Positions 17,795 to 28,466 of a stretch of DNA of 64,000 nucleotides are shown piece after piece. How positions within the stretch are numbered: the first letter of the stretch is position 1; each line of letters begins with the position of its first letter. The DNA comes from Novosphingobium naphthalenivorans NBRC 102051. GTDB taxonomy: Bacteria; Pseudomonadota; Alphaproteobacteria; Sphingomonadales; Sphingomonadaceae. The DNA lies in NCBI RefSeq assembly GCF_001590985.1, contig NZ_BCTX01000001.1, positions 122,446 through 186,445 of the forward strand, written 5' to 3'. The position numbers were made by a program, and so were the translations under genes. The notes under the pieces were generated by a model. The model made no database searches and was not told the origin of the DNA. It saw only the letters and a list, made by a program, of their open reading frames with translations.

Positions 17795-19420
17795 TCAATC
17801 CTCCAGCAGCAGGACCTGCACTTGCGGTTTCTTGCCCGACCAGCGCGTGGCGGCGCGCCGGGCGGCAAGGCGGGCCGCCTCGATGCGCCCTTCACGGTCG
17901 GCCTTTTTCGCCTTGGCCAGGGCCTCGGCAACGTCGCGGCGGGCTTCCTCGATGAATTCGGCGTAGTCCTCGTCGAGCGGCAGGCCGATGGCCGCGATCT
18001 CGACATGGCCCTTGCGGTCCGCCGCCACCGACACGACGCCGTTGTAGGCAATGCGCCGGCGCATCACCATCGCCTCGCCATCGGCCGGGCAAATGATGTC
18101 GCCATCGAGCACGAGGCGCCCGGCCCGCACTTCGCCGAACTTGCCGGGATGATCGGGGGCGAGGCGCACCAGGTCGCCGTTCTTCTGGAACACCGCCTTG
18201 GGAATGCCGCTGGCAAGACCGAGCCGGACCTGCTCTTTCATGTGGCGGATTTCGCCGTGGACCGGCATCAGGATCTGCGGGCGCAGCCAGCCATAGAGCG
18301 CTTCGAGTTCCGGCCGCCCCGGATGGCCGGAGACGTGGATCAGACTCTGGCGGTCGGTGATGATCTCCACGCCCGCGTCGGCAAGCCGGTTCTGGATACG
18401 GCCGATGGCGATCTCGTTGCCGGGGATCTGGCGGCTGGAAAACAGCACGACATCGCCCTTTTCCAGCTTGATCGGGTGGCTGCCCTCGGAAATGCGCGCC
18501 AGCGCCGCGCGCGGCTCGCCCTGCCCGCCGGTGGCCACGATCAGCACTTCCTCGCGCGGGAGATCATTGACCTCCTCGATGTCGATGAGGTCCGGCAATT
18601 GCTTGAGGTAGCCGCAGGCCTGCCCGGCGCGGATGATACGGTCGAGCGAACGGCCGGCAACGCACAGCCGGCGCCCGGTCTTGCGTGCAACATCGCCCAG
18701 CGTCTGCAGCCGCGCGACGTTGGAGGCAAAGGTCGTGACCAGCACCCGCTTGCCCTTGTGGCGCTTCACTTCCTCCAGCAGGCCTTCATAAACTTCGCCT
18801 TCCGAGCCGGAGGCCTTGTTGTTGAAGACATTGGTGGAATCGCACACCAGCGCCAGCACGCCCTCGTCGCCGATCGCGGTCAGTTCCTCAGCCGTTGCAG
18901 GCGTACCGATCTGCGGATCGTCGTCGAGCTTCCAGTCGCCGGTGTGGAAGATGCGGCCGTAAGGCGTCTCGATCACCAGCGCATTGCCTTCCGCGATCGA
19001 GTGCGCCAGCGGCACGTAGCGCACGCCGAAGGGGCCGATCTGGAACTGATCGAGATCCTCGATCACGATCAATTCGACTTCGTCGAGAAGCCCAGCTTCT
19101 TCCAGCTTGGCCGCCACCAGCTTGGCCGTGAACGGCGTCGCATAGAGCGGCACGCCCAGTTCCTCGGCGAAATAGGGCACGGCGCCAATGTGATCCTCGT
19201 GCGCGTGGGTCAGGACCACGCCAAGCAGGTTCTCACGCTCGTTCTCGATGAATTCGAGATCGGCGAAGACCAGATCGACGCCGGGGTATTCGTTCATGCC
19301 GAACGTCATGCCGAGATCGACCATCAGCCACTTGCCCTGGCAGCCATAGAGATTGACGTTCATGCCAATCTCGCCGGAGCCGCCGAGCGCGCAGAAGACC
19401 AGTTCGTTGCCGGGAATCAC
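17795..19420 (-). CDS. rnj: Ribonuclease J, GTG start
   Basis: A 541-residue metallo-beta-lactamase/beta-CASP RNase that works on mRNA decay and on rRNA 5' end maturation as endo- and 5' exonuclease. The zinc motif HAHEDH is at 72-77, with later ligands in [12 protein letters not shown] and in [11 protein letters not shown]. The C-terminal third is the beta-CASP and small C-terminal domain. The start is GTG 19420, which overlaps the coaX stop by 4 bases (GTGA), so translation is coupled. Alphaproteobacteria commonly have both RNase E and J; RNase E is not in this window. Confidence 0.95.
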   Translation of the reverse strand: MIPGNELVFCALGGSGEIGMNVNLYGCQGKWLMVDLGMTFGMNEYPGVDLVFADLEFIENERENLLGVVLTHAHEDHIGAVPYFAEELGVPLYATPFTAKLVAAKLEEAGLLDEVELIVIEDLDQFQIGPFGVRYVPLAHSIAEGNALVIETPYGRIFHTGDWKLDDDPQIGTPATAEELTAIGDEGVLALVCDSTNVFNNKASGSEGEVYEGLLEEVKRHKGKRVLVTTFASNVARLQTLGDVARKTGRRLCVAGRSLDRIIRAGQACGYLKQLPDLIDIEEVNDLPREEVLIVATGGQGEPRAALARISEGSHPIKLEKGDVVLFSSRQIPGNEIAIGRIQNRLADAGVEIITDRQSLIHVSGHPGRPELEALYGWLRPQILMPVHGEIRHMKEQVRLGLASGIPKAVFQKNGDLVRLAPDHPGKFGEVRAGRLVLDGDIICPADGEAMVMRRRIAYNGVVSVAADRKGHVEIAAIGLPLDEDYAEFIEEARRDVAEALAKAKKADREGRIEAARLAARRAATRWSGKKPQVQVLLLED

Positions 19421-20196
19421 TTCGTAGCGGCCCTTTCCGCGAGAATGGCGAGGCCGTCGATGGTGAGATCGGCATCGACCGCGTCAAAAATATCCGTCGC
19501 CTCGCCGAACAGGACCGCAAGGCCGCCGGTGGCAATGACTTTCGCCGGCCGGCCGATTTCCGCACGGATGCGGGCGATCAGGCCTTCCATCATCGCCACA
19601 TAGCCCCAGAAGACACCGATCAGCATCTGGTCCTCGGTATTGCGCCCGACAACGCTTTTGCTCTCGGGCACTTCGATGGCAATGCGCGGCAGCTTGGCGG
19701 TATTGCCCACCAGCGCATCGAGCGAGAGGTTGATCCCCGGCGCGATGATGCCGCCCTTGTAGGCCCCGTGAAAGTCGATCACGTCGAACGTCGTTGCCGT
19801 GCCGAAGTCCACGACGATCAGGTCGCCGCCGTGCCTGGCGTGCGCGGCGATGGCGTTCACCGCCCGGTCGGCGCCGAGCGAGCGCGGCTCGTCCACGTCG
19901 ATATCGATCGCATAGTCGGCCTTGCCCTGCCCGGCGATCAGCGGCTCGATATCGAAATAGTGCCGCGCCAGAATTTCCAGATTGTGCAGCGCTCGCGGCA
20001 CCACCGTGGAAATGATGATTTGCGAGACATCGCTCTTCGCATAGCCCTGGATGGCGATGAGCTGCATCAGCCAGACGGCATATTCGTCGCCAGTACGGCG
20101 CGGATCGGTGGCGATACGCCAGCGGCCCTTGATCGAGCGGCCTTCCAGCAGGGCGAAAACGACATTGGTATTGCCGGCATCAATGGCGAGCAGCAT
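19417..20196 (-). CDS. coaX: Type III pantothenate kinase
   Basis: A 259-residue cytoplasmic enzyme that phosphorylates pantothenate in the first step of coenzyme A synthesis. The ASKHA-fold phosphate motif is DAGNTN at 6-11. Further motifs are GADRAVN and [11 protein letters not shown], which define the type III family. It sits in the standard alphaproteobacterial order birA-coaX-rnj, 15 bases after birA and overlapping rnj by 4 bases. Start ATG 20196 gives the canonical [11 protein letters not shown] start. Confidence 0.96.
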   Translation of the reverse strand: MLLAIDAGNTNVVFALLEGRSIKGRWRIATDPRRTGDEYAVWLMQLIAIQGYAKSDVSQIIISTVVPRALHNLEILARHYFDIEPLIAGQGKADYAIDIDVDEPRSLGADRAVNAIAAHARHGGDLIVVDFGTATTFDVIDFHGAYKGGIIAPGINLSLDALVGNTAKLPRIAIEVPESKSVVGRNTEDQMLIGVFWGYVAMMEGLIARIRAEIGRPAKVIATGGLAVLFGEATDIFDAVDADLTIDGLAILAERAATK

Positions 20197-20211
20197 GGGC
20201 TTTCCGATTCC

Positions 20212-20934
20212 TCAATGTGAAGCGCTTGCAAGCAGGACATCCCCCGCGTGGATCGTCCGCTGCGTTCCATCGTTCAGCCCCAGCAGGAGATTGCCATCCT
20301 GCGAAAGCCCGGCGAAACTGCCTTCAACCGCTTCCTCCCCCGGCGGGAGCACCGTCAGCCGGGTCCCCACGGGATGCGCGGCACTCTGCCAGCGCCGCAG
20401 CAGCGGGGCAAGGCCGGCGCTGCGCCAGCGCTGCAGTTCCCGGTCAAACGAAGCCGCCAGCACTTCTGCAAAGGCATCGCGGCCGGGCGCCGTGCCGTAG
20501 TCCGCCAGCGCGGCGACGGCCCTGCCCGGAATATCCGGTGCCGTAACGAGATTGACGCCGATGCCGACAACCACGGCCCCGGCCACCACTTCCAGCAGGA
20601 TGCCCACGATCTTGGCGCCGTCCAGCAGCAGGTCATTGGGCCACTTGAGCCAGAGGGCCGATCCCTGCGGCACGAACGGCAGCAGCGCCTCGTGCACGGC
20701 AAGGCCCGTCATCAGAGCAAGCGTGGAAGCGGGAGGATCGCCGGGACCGGGCCGGACCACGGTCGATCCCATGAAGTTTCCGGCACCGTTGTTCCAGACG
20801 CGCCCGAGACGCCCCCGGCCCGCGGTCTGGCGGTCCGCGACCAGCCAGTCGCCCTCGGGCAGGTATTCCCCGCCCGAAAGCCTGGCCGCCAGATCCGCGT
20901 TGGTGGAACCGGTCTCTTCGACGGTCCGGATCAA
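20212..20934 (-). CDS. birA: Biotin--[acetyl-CoA-carboxylase] ligase
   Basis: Activates biotin with ATP and attaches it to the biotin carboxyl carrier protein. The 240-residue protein has only the catalytic and C-terminal domains; there is no N-terminal helix-turn-helix, so it should not be a bio repressor like E. coli BirA. The biotin/ATP loop is GRGRLGR at 39-45 and the catalytic Lys lies in LKWPNDLLL. The start appears to be TTG 20934, giving MIRTVEETGSTN; no ATG or GTG is available without running into nuoN. It lies 15 bases after nuoN. Confidence 0.93.
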   Translation of the reverse strand: MIRTVEETGSTNADLAARLSGGEYLPEGDWLVADRQTAGRGRLGRVWNNGAGNFMGSTVVRPGPGDPPASTLALMTGLAVHEALLPFVPQGSALWLKWPNDLLLDGAKIVGILLEVVAGAVVVGIGVNLVTAPDIPGRAVAALADYGTAPGRDAFAEVLAASFDRELQRWRSAGLAPLLRRWQSAAHPVGTRLTVLPPGEEAVEGSFAGLSQDGNLLLGLNDGTQRTIHAGDVLLASASH

Positions 20935-20949
20935 AGCGCCCGGATCAGA

Positions 20950-22413
20950 TCAGAGCGCATGGAACAGCGCGGTCGCGGCAGTGTCCGTCAGCCCGCCGAG
21001 CCACTTGGTGAGGAAGAAGCCGAGCGGCGAAATGACCACACAGGAGATCACCAGGATCAGCTTGTGCCACACGTCGCTTTCGCCCTTCACCACGTCCGCC
21101 GGTTCGTCGAAATACATGATCTTGACGACCTTGAGGTAGTAGAAGGCGCCGATCACCGACGCTGCGAAGCCGAGTGCGGCAAGCGCGATCATACCGCCGT
21201 CGACAGCCGCCTTGAAGACCAGGAACTTGCCCCAGAAGCCGAACAGCGGCGGGATACCGGCCAAGCTGAACATGACCATGGCCAGGCCCAGCGCCAGTCC
21301 CGGACGCGTGCGCGACAGGCCCGCAAAGCTGGGGATGTGCTCGACGTAATCGCCGTTCTCATCCTTCAGCATCAGGATCACCGCGAAACCGCCGAGCGAC
21401 ATCGCGACATAGATCGCGAGGTAGAACAGCATGGCCGAGGCGCCCTCAGGCGTTGCGACGGCAAGACCGACAAGGATGAAGCCGGCATTGTTGATCGACG
21501 AATAGGCCATCAGGCGCTTGATGTTGGTCTGCCCGATCGCGCCCAGCGCACCGACCACGATCGAGGCCAGGGCGAGGAACAGCACGATCTGCTGCCATGC
21601 GGCGGCCTGATCCCCGAAGGCATCGAGCAGCACGCGCATCATCAGGCCCATGCCGGCGACCTTGGGCGCGGTGGCGAAGAACATCGTCACCGGCGTCGGT
21701 GCGCCTTCATAGACGTCGGGCGTCCACATGTGGAACGGAACCGCGCTCACCTTGAAGGCAAGGCCCGCCAGCATGAAGACGATGCCGAACAGCGCCCCGT
21801 TCGACAGACCGTCCGCCAGCGCGGCGTTGATGCCGCTGAACGAGGTCGTGCCGGTAAAGCCATAGGTCAGGCTCATGCCGAACAGCAGGATGCCCGAAGC
21901 CAGCGCGCCCAGCACGAAATACTTGAGGCCGGCTTCCGCCGAACGCCCATCGTTGCGCAGGAACGCAGCCAGCACGTAGGCGGCCAGCGAGTTCATTTCG
22001 AGGCCGATGTAAAGCGTCAGCAGATCGCCGGCCGAAACCATGATGCCCATGCCGAGCGCGGCGAACAGCACCAGGATCGGGTATTCGGCGCGCATCGCCT
22101 TGAACCGCTCGAAGAAAGCGGGCGCGATCACCAGCGAAGCGGCGGCCGAGATATAGATCAGGATCTTGGCATAGCTGGCGAAGGCATCGGCGTGGAACTG
22201 GCCGAAGAAGGCCGAAGTATCCGGGCCCATCGCGCCGCCGCACAGGGCAGGCGACACCATGACGCCGGCAGCGACCAGCGCGGCCACCGACAGGATCGAG
22301 ATCAGACGGCTTGCCTTGTCCCCGCCCCAGGCGGCGACGAGAAGCAGGATCAGGCCTGCAATGCTAAGCGTTTCTTCCGGCGCGATAAGGCGCAGCGACT
22401 GCGACCAGTCCAT
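20950..22413 (-). CDS. nuoN: NADH-quinone oxidoreductase subunit N
   Basis: A 487-residue antiporter-like membrane subunit of complex I that contributes to proton pumping. It is hydrophobic throughout and contains the family signatures GLEMNSLAAYVLAAF, PFHMWTPDVYEGAPTP and IKRLMAYSSINNAGF, with the conserved membrane Lys residues in the second and third. Start ATG 22413 overlaps the nuoM stop by one base. An upstream in-frame extension is not used because it would lie inside nuoM. Confidence 0.97.
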   Translation of the reverse strand: MDWSQSLRLIAPEETLSIAGLILLLVAAWGGDKASRLISILSVAALVAAGVMVSPALCGGAMGPDTSAFFGQFHADAFASYAKILIYISAAASLVIAPAFFERFKAMRAEYPILVLFAALGMGIMVSAGDLLTLYIGLEMNSLAAYVLAAFLRNDGRSAEAGLKYFVLGALASGILLFGMSLTYGFTGTTSFSGINAALADGLSNGALFGIVFMLAGLAFKVSAVPFHMWTPDVYEGAPTPVTMFFATAPKVAGMGLMMRVLLDAFGDQAAAWQQIVLFLALASIVVGALGAIGQTNIKRLMAYSSINNAGFILVGLAVATPEGASAMLFYLAIYVAMSLGGFAVILMLKDENGDYVEHIPSFAGLSRTRPGLALGLAMVMFSLAGIPPLFGFWGKFLVFKAAVDGGMIALAALGFAASVIGAFYYLKVVKIMYFDEPADVVKGESDVWHKLILVISCVVISPLGFFLTKWLGGLTDTAATALFHAL

Positions 22414-23948
22414 CAGTGTGCCCCCTCGTGCGCAGCGTGTTCGTGCACAGGCTTTTCCTTGCCAACAGTTACCTTGGAGTCCCCTTCCGGCGCCGCAGCG
22501 GAAATCCGGGCTTCCAGCGCGGCGATATCGGCACGCATGGGAGCAATGAAGCTCTCGGGATAGATGCCCATCCACAGCACCGCGAGCGCCAGCGGAACCA
22601 CCATCAGGTATTCACGGGCGTCGAGGTCCAGCATGGCAGCGGCATCGGCGTTCTTCTGGTCGCCAAAGGCAACCCGGCGATAAAGATAGAGCATGTAGGC
22701 CGCGCCCAGGATGATGCCCGTGGCACAGATCAGCGCGGTCCATGTCGAGATCGCGTAGATCCCGGCCAGGCTCAGGAATTCGCCGACAAAACCGCTGGTG
22801 CCCGGAAGGCCGATCGAGGCCATCGTGAAGAGCAGGAAGAACAGCGCGTAACGCGGCATGTTGATCGCAAGGCCGCCGTAACGGGCGATCTCTCGCGTGT
22901 GGAGGCGATCGTAGATGATGCCCACGCAGAGGAACAGCGCACCCGCAACGAGGCCGTGGCTGAGCATGACCATCATCGAGCCTTCGAGGCCCTGCGTGTT
23001 GAAGGCGAACAGGCCGATCGTCACGATGCCCATGTGGGCGACCGACGAATAGGCGATCAGCTTCTTCATGTCGTCCTGCACCAGCGCGATCAGCGAGGTG
23101 ATCACGACGGCCGCCATCGACAGCCCCCAGATCAGCGGCGCGAACTGCGCCGAGGCTTCGGGGAACATCGGCAGCGAGAAGCGGATGAAGCCGTAACCAC
23201 CCATCTTCAGCAGCACGCCCGCCAGGATCACCGAACCGGCGGTCGGCGCCTGCACGTGGGCGGCAGGAAGCCAGGTGTGGACCGGCCACATCGGCATCTT
23301 CACCGCAAAGCTGGCGAAGAAGGCAAGCCACAGCCAGGTCTGGACCTTCGGATCGAAGTCATAGGCCATCAGCGTCGGCACGTCGGTCGTCCCCGCCACG
23401 TGGACCATGTAGAGCATGGCCACCAGCATCAGCACCGAGCCGAGCAGCGTGTAGAGGAAGAACTTGTAGGCGGCGTAGATGCGGTCCTGACCGCCCCAGA
23501 TGCCGATGATCAGGTACATCGGGATCAGGCCGGCTTCGAAGAACATGTAGAACAGGAAGATGTCCTGCGCGCAGAACACGCCGATCATCAGCGTTTCCAT
23601 GATCAGGAACGCGCCCATGTATTCGCCGACGCGCTTGTCGATCGACTTCCAGCTCGCACCGATACAGATCGGCATGAGGAAGACGGTCAGCACGATCAGC
23701 AGAAGGGCAATGCCGTCAATGCCGAGCGCGTAGGAGAAGCCGGAGAACAACTCCACCCGTTCGGTAAACTGCCACTGCGCACCGCCGACATCGAAGTTCA
23801 GCCAGAGCACCACACCAAGTGCGAAGTCGATCAGCGTCGCCACGAGGGCGAGATTGCGCGCCGCTTTCGCGTCGAGGAAGAGACATGCCAGCCCCGCCGC
23901 AAGCGGCACCAGCATCATCACGCTGAGGATCGGAAAACCACTCATCAT
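22413..23948 (-). CDS. nuoM: NADH-quinone oxidoreductase subunit M
   Basis: A 511-residue antiporter-like membrane subunit. The proton channel residues are in FFEAGLIPMYLIIGIWGG (Glu on helix 5) and in WPVHTWLPAAHVQAPT (helix 7-8 region). The soluble C-terminal tail, about 35 residues, carries several His (EKPVHEHAAHEGAH), which is unusual for this subunit. Start ATG 23948 or the adjacent ATG 23945. It follows nuoL with one base between. Confidence 0.97.
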   Translation of the reverse strand: MMSGFPILSVMMLVPLAAGLACLFLDAKAARNLALVATLIDFALGVVLWLNFDVGGAQWQFTERVELFSGFSYALGIDGIALLLIVLTVFLMPICIGASWKSIDKRVGEYMGAFLIMETLMIGVFCAQDIFLFYMFFEAGLIPMYLIIGIWGGQDRIYAAYKFFLYTLLGSVLMLVAMLYMVHVAGTTDVPTLMAYDFDPKVQTWLWLAFFASFAVKMPMWPVHTWLPAAHVQAPTAGSVILAGVLLKMGGYGFIRFSLPMFPEASAQFAPLIWGLSMAAVVITSLIALVQDDMKKLIAYSSVAHMGIVTIGLFAFNTQGLEGSMMVMLSHGLVAGALFLCVGIIYDRLHTREIARYGGLAINMPRYALFFLLFTMASIGLPGTSGFVGEFLSLAGIYAISTWTALICATGIILGAAYMLYLYRRVAFGDQKNADAAAMLDLDAREYLMVVPLALAVLWMGIYPESFIAPMRADIAALEARISAAAPEGDSKVTVGKEKPVHEHAAHEGAH

Positions 23949-23949
23949 C

Positions 23950-25998
23950 TTATCCCGCGATCACCCAGCTGATGGCGCCGACAAGGCCCAGCAGCATGAT
24001 AAGAGCATAGCTGTACAGATAGCCCGACTGGACCCTCTGCGCGTAAGTCGAACCCTTGGCCACAGCCCAGGCAGCGCCGTCCGGACCAAAGCGGTCGATG
24101 ACGCCGATATCGAGAACCTTCCAGAACACCTTGCCGATCCAGAAAGCGGGGACGACGAACATGTAGTGATAGAGTTCGTCGAACATCCACTTGCGGTACA
24201 CGAAGGTGTAGACCGGCCCCAGTTGCTTCGCGACAGCCGCCGGGAAGCTGGTGTTCTTGATGTAGCCGTACCAAGCGATCAGCAGGCCCAGCGACATCAC
24301 GATGAAGGGCATCCACTTCATCAGCTCGGGAATGCCGTGCATCGCGTGGATCAGGTGCTCGTGGAACACCAGGGCGCCCTTCCAGAATTCGCCGGTGCCT
24401 TCCGACACGAACGCGTGCTGGAACACGAAGCCTGCGAAGACCGCACCGACCGAGAGGATCACCAGCGGCAGCAGCATGACCCACGGGCTCTCGTGCGGGT
24501 GGTAGCCCGCCGTGCCGTCGCCATGGGCGGCATGACCGTGGTCCCCGTGCGCATGATCGGCATCGCCGTCTTCGTCCGAGAGATGCTCGTGGTGATGGTG
24601 CACCGCGTGCTGGATGTGCTCGGATTCCGCCCAGCGCGGCTTGCCGAAGAAGGTCAGGAACACCAGGCGCCAGGAGTAGAAGCTGGTCATCAGCGCAGCG
24701 AAGATGCCCATCCAGAACGCGAAGCTGCCCATCGAAGTGCCGCTGGCATAAGCCGCCTCAAGGATCGAGTCCTTCGAGTGGAAGCCCGCGAAGCCGACGC
24801 CGAACATGCCCACGCCGGTGATGGCCAGCGTACCCGCGGTCATCGCCCAGAAGGTCACGGGGATCTTCTTCCACAGGCCGCCGTAGAAGCGCATGTCCTG
24901 CTCGTGGTGCATCGCGTGGATCACAGAGCCGGCGCAGAGGAACAGCAGCGCCTTGAAGAAGGCGTGCGTGAACAGGTGGAACATGGCCGAGCCGAAGGCG
25001 CCCACACCCGCCGCGAAGAACATGTAGCCGAGCTGCGAGCAGGTCGAGTACGCGATCACGCGCTTGATGTCCCACTGCGTGCAGCCGATCGTGGCGGCGA
25101 AGAAGCAAGTGGCGGCACCGATGAAGGTGATGAAAGTCATCGCCGTCGGGCTGGTTTCAAACATCGGCGAGAGACGGCAGACCATGAAGACGCCGGCGGT
25201 AACCATGGTCGCGGCGTGGATCAGCGCCGAAACCGGGGTCGGGCCTTCCATCGCGTCCGGCAGCCAGGTGTGCAGGCCGAGCTGCGCCGACTTGCCCATG
25301 GCGCCGACGAACAGCAGCAGGCAGAGCACCGTCATGGTGTCGAAACGATAGCCGAGGAAGCCGATGGTCGAGCCCGCCATGCCCGGCGCTTCGGCAAGGA
25401 TCGCGGGGATCGAGACCGTGCCGAACACCAGGAAAGTGCCGAAGATGCCGAGCATGAAGCCCAAGTCACCCACACGGTTGACCACGAAGGCCTTGATCGC
25501 GGCGGCGCTCGCCGAAGGCTTGCGGAACCAGAAGCCGATCAGGAGGTACGAGGCGAGGCCGACGCCTTCCCAACCGAAGAACATCTGCACCAGGTTGTCC
25601 GCCGTCACCAGCATGAGCATGGCGAAAGTGAACAGCGAGAGGTAGGCGAAGAAGCGCGGCTGATCCGGCTCCTCGTCCATGTAGCCCCACGAATAGAGGT
25701 GCACGAGCGCCGAAACCGAGGTGACGACGACGAGCATGACCGCAGTCAGCGTATCGACGCGCAGCGCCCAGTCGAACGTCAGCGCGCCCGAGGCGACCCA
25801 CTTCAGCACCGGAACCACAGTCGCTTCGGCGCTGCCGTTCAGGAACTGGATGAAGATCGGCCAGGATAGGCCGCAGGCGATGAACAGCGCGCCGGTCGTA
25901 ATCGACTTGGCTGCCACATTGCCGAGCTGCTTGTTGCCAAGCCCGGCAATGATCGCTGCCAGCATCGGCAGGAAGACGATGATCAGGATCTGGTTCAA
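23950..25998 (-). CDS. nuoL: NADH-quinone oxidoreductase subunit L, with a His-rich loop
   Basis: A 682-residue antiporter-like subunit whose long C-terminal lateral helix runs along the membrane arm of complex I. The core contains FFGWEGVGLASYLLIGFW and HTWLPDAMEGPTPVSALIHA. Between about residues 460 and 500 there is a polar loop very rich in His and Asp (for example HHHHEH and HAHGDHGHAAHGD). The loop is outside the proton-channel core and could bind metal; that is inference. The start is TTG 25998 (MNQIL) behind AAGG; no in-frame ATG is nearer. Confidence 0.96.
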   Translation of the reverse strand: MNQILIIVFLPMLAAIIAGLGNKQLGNVAAKSITTGALFIACGLSWPIFIQFLNGSAEATVVPVLKWVASGALTFDWALRVDTLTAVMLVVVTSVSALVHLYSWGYMDEEPDQPRFFAYLSLFTFAMLMLVTADNLVQMFFGWEGVGLASYLLIGFWFRKPSASAAAIKAFVVNRVGDLGFMLGIFGTFLVFGTVSIPAILAEAPGMAGSTIGFLGYRFDTMTVLCLLLFVGAMGKSAQLGLHTWLPDAMEGPTPVSALIHAATMVTAGVFMVCRLSPMFETSPTAMTFITFIGAATCFFAATIGCTQWDIKRVIAYSTCSQLGYMFFAAGVGAFGSAMFHLFTHAFFKALLFLCAGSVIHAMHHEQDMRFYGGLWKKIPVTFWAMTAGTLAITGVGMFGVGFAGFHSKDSILEAAYASGTSMGSFAFWMGIFAALMTSFYSWRLVFLTFFGKPRWAESEHIQHAVHHHHEHLSDEDGDADHAHGDHGHAAHGDGTAGYHPHESPWVMLLPLVILSVGAVFAGFVFQHAFVSEGTGEFWKGALVFHEHLIHAMHGIPELMKWMPFIVMSLGLLIAWYGYIKNTSFPAAVAKQLGPVYTFVYRKWMFDELYHYMFVVPAFWIGKVFWKVLDIGVIDRFGPDGAAWAVAKGSTYAQRVQSGYLYSYALIMLLGLVGAISWVIAG

Positions 25999-26002
25999 CG
26001 CC

Positions 26003-26308
26003 TTATCCCTTCATCCGGTTGACGTCGTCTACGGCAATGGTGCCGCGGCCACGGAAGTAGATCACGAGGATTGCAAGCCCCACTGCCGCCTCGCCGGCTG
26101 CCACCGTCAGCACGAACATCGCGAAGATCTGTCCGGTCAGGTCGTGCAGGAAGGCGCTGAAAGCGACGAGGTTGATGTTCACCGCAAGCAGGATGAGTTC
26201 GATCGCCATCAGGATCACGATCACATTCTTGCGGTTGAGGAAAATGCCGAGGACGCCGAGCACGAAGAGGATCGAGCTCACCACGACATAGTGTTCGACG
26301 CCGATCAC
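26003..26308 (-). CDS. nuoK: NADH-quinone oxidoreductase subunit K, GTG start
   Basis: A 101-residue three-helix membrane subunit. The two conserved membrane Glu residues are in [11 protein letters not shown] and [10 protein letters not shown]. The start is GTG 26308, overlapping the nuoJ stop by 4 bases (GTGA); this fits the family length and start VIGVEHY. It is 4 bases upstream of nuoL. Confidence 0.96.
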   Translation of the reverse strand: MIGVEHYVVVSSILFVLGVLGIFLNRKNVIVILMAIELILLAVNINLVAFSAFLHDLTGQIFAMFVLTVAAGEAAVGLAILVIYFRGRGTIAVDDVNRMKG

Positions 26309-26922
26309 AGCGATACCCCCTTGCCGACTTCCGGCTTGACGTTGACGGTCGCCTCTTCGGGACGGCGCGCGATCTGCTTGCTGATCTTCTGGCCGCGCGT
26401 GTCGCCACGCTGGCGGTGAGTCAGGACGATGGCACCGATCATGGCGACGAGCAGGATCACGCCCGCAGCCTCGAAAAGGAACAGATAGCGGCCATAGAGC
26501 AGCGCACCGATGGCCTCGATATTGCTGGTCCCGGCAGGCTGAGCGGCCATGCCGTCGGGCGTGCCGAGCTGGAGTGCGCCGGCCTTGTAGGCGCCGATGC
26601 CGAGAACCATTTCGGCCAGCAGCACCACGGCCACCAGCATCCCGAACGGGAAGTTCTTGACGAACCCGGCCCGCAGTTCGGCGAAATCGATGTTCAGCAT
26701 CATGACGACGAACAGGAACAGCACCGCGACCGCGCCGACATAGACGATGACCAAGAGCATCGCGATGAATTCGGCACCCACCAGGATCATCAGGCCGGCG
26801 GCGTTGAAGAACGCCAGGATCAGCCACAGCACCGAGTGCACCGGGTTGCGCGACAGGATGGTGATCGCGCCCGACGCGATGGTCATCACGGCGAAGAGAT
26901 AGAAGGCGATAACGTGAATCAT
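26305..26922 (-). CDS. nuoJ: NADH-quinone oxidoreductase subunit J
   Basis: A 205-residue membrane subunit with five helices. The conserved helix 3 sequence [17 protein letters not shown] carries the pi-bulge region that couples quinone chemistry to proton pumping. The hydrophilic C-terminus is about 35 residues long. It starts 15 bases after nuoI and overlaps nuoK by 4 bases. Confidence 0.96.
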   Translation of the reverse strand: MIHVIAFYLFAVMTIASGAITILSRNPVHSVLWLILAFFNAAGLMILVGAEFIAMLLVIVYVGAVAVLFLFVVMMLNIDFAELRAGFVKNFPFGMLVAVVLLAEMVLGIGAYKAGALQLGTPDGMAAQPAGTSNIEAIGALLYGRYLFLFEAAGVILLVAMIGAIVLTHRQRGDTRGQKISKQIARRPEEATVNVKPEVGKGVSL

Positions 26923-26937
26923 GAGCCCGCGCGCCTC

Positions 26938-27423
26938 CTAGCGATATGGCGCATCGGCTTCAAGGTTCGCGGCAATCGCACGCTCCCACTTGTCCCCGTT
27001 CGCCAATAGCTTAGCCTTGTCATAGAGCAGCTCTTCGCGCGTTTCGGTCGCGTATTCGAAGTTCGGCCCTTCGACGATCGCATCGACCGGGCAGGCTTCC
27101 TGGCAGAAGCCGCAGTAGATGCATTTCGTCATGTCGATATCGTAGCGCGTGGTGCGGCGCGAACCGTCTTCACGCGGCGCTGCCTCGATCGTGATCGCCT
27201 GCGCCGGGCAGATCGCCTCGCACAGCTTGCAGGCGATGCAGCGTTCCTCGCCGTTGGGATAACGGCGCAGGGCGTGCTCGCCGCGGAAACGGGGCGAAAG
27301 CGGGTTCTTCTCGAACGGGTAGTTGATCGTCGCCTTGGGCTTGAAGAAATACTTCAAGGTCAGCCAATGCGCCTTCACAAACTCCCAGAGCGTGAAGCTC
27401 TTGATCAGTTGAGCGGCGGTCAT
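26938..27423 (-). CDS. nuoI: NADH-quinone oxidoreductase subunit I (2 x 4Fe-4S)
   Basis: A 161-residue peripheral-arm subunit with two ferredoxin motifs for clusters N6a and N6b: [12 protein letters not shown] and [12 protein letters not shown]. The N-terminal amphipathic helix docks it to the membrane arm. Start ATG 27423 overlaps the nuoH stop by 4 bases (ATGA). Confidence 0.97.
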   Translation of the reverse strand: MTAAQLIKSFTLWEFVKAHWLTLKYFFKPKATINYPFEKNPLSPRFRGEHALRRYPNGEERCIACKLCEAICPAQAITIEAAPREDGSRRTTRYDIDMTKCIYCGFCQEACPVDAIVEGPNFEYATETREELLYDKAKLLANGDKWERAIAANLEADAPYR

Positions 27424-28466
27424 GCGAAGTGTCCGGTAGCCATGAGGTAGCCGCTGACGAGAACAACGAACAGCAGCGAGGTGGGGAGGAAGACCTTCCA
27501 GCCCAGGCGCATCAGCTGGTCATAGCGATACCGGGGCACGGTCGCCTTCACCCAGCTGAACACGAAGAAGAAGAACAGCACCTTGAGCAGGAACCATACG
27601 ATGCCCGGCACGAGGTACAGAACGGGGATGTCGAGCGGCGGCAGCCAGCCACCCCAGAACAGGGTCGCGTTGAGCGCACACATCAGCAGCACGTTGGCAT
27701 ATTCGCCGAGCCAGTAGGCGGCGAAAGCCATCGACGAGTATTCGGTCTGATACCCGGCGACGAGTTCCGATTCCGCCTCGGTCAGGTCGAACGGGGCGCG
27801 CTGCGTCTCGGCCATGCCCGAGATCAGGAACATCACCGCCATCGGGAACAGCAGCGGATTGAACCCGAAGCCGTTGAACAGGCCGAGAACGTGGCCGTCC
27901 TGCGCCTTGACGATGTCGTTCAGGTTGAACGTGCCGGCCCACAGGACAACGCAGATCAGGATGAAGCCGATCGAGACTTCATAGGAGATCATCTGCGCCG
28001 AGGCGCGCATCGCCGAGAAGAACGGGTACTTCGAGTTCGAAGCCCAGCCCGCCATGATCGTACCGTAAACACCCAGCGACGAGATCGCGAGCACATAGAG
28101 CAGGCCGACGTTGATGTCCGCCAGGATCGCGCCCGAATTGAACGGGATCACGGCCCAGGCCATCAGCGCGATCGTGAACGTCACCACCGGCGCGATCAGA
28201 AAGATGCCCTTGTTGGCCGCCGAAGGGACGATGGTTTCCTGCAGGAAGACCTTGAGACCGTCCGCGAAGGACTGCAGCAGTCCCCAGGGGCCGACGACGT
28301 TGGGGCCGCGGCGCAGGGCCATGGCGGCCCAGATCTTGCGGTCGGCATAGATGATCATCGCCACCGAGACCATCAGCGGCAGGGCAATCAGCAGGATTCC
28401 GCAGATCGTCGAGACGAACCACGCCCACTCATAGGTCATGCCAAGGGTTTGGAAAAAAGCGGTCAT
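27420..28466 (-). CDS. nuoH: NADH-quinone oxidoreductase subunit H
   Basis: A 348-residue, eight-helix membrane subunit that forms much of the quinone chamber. Signatures are [19 protein letters not shown] and the acidic loop [18 protein letters not shown]. Start ATG 28466 overlaps the nuoG stop by 4 bases (ATGA), and its own stop overlaps nuoI. Confidence 0.97.
   Translation of the reverse strand: MTAFFQTLGMTYEWAWFVSTICGILLIALPLMVSVAMIIYADRKIWAAMALRRGPNVVGPWGLLQSFADGLKVFLQETIVPSAANKGIFLIAPVVTFTIALMAWAVIPFNSGAILADINVGLLYVLAISSLGVYGTIMAGWASNSKYPFFSAMRASAQMISYEVSIGFILICVVLWAGTFNLNDIVKAQDGHVLGLFNGFGFNPLLFPMAVMFLISGMAETQRAPFDLTEAESELVAGYQTEYSSMAFAAYWLGEYANVLLMCALNATLFWGGWLPPLDIPVLYLVPGIVWFLLKVLFFFFVFSWVKATVPRYRYDQLMRLGWKVFLPTSLLFVVLVSGYLMATGHFA

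Noticed and set aside
20248..22563. A 771-codon plus-strand frame across birA and nuoN
   Set aside because: Antisense to well-identified genes; the sequence is Arg/His/Gln-rich low complexity with no motif.
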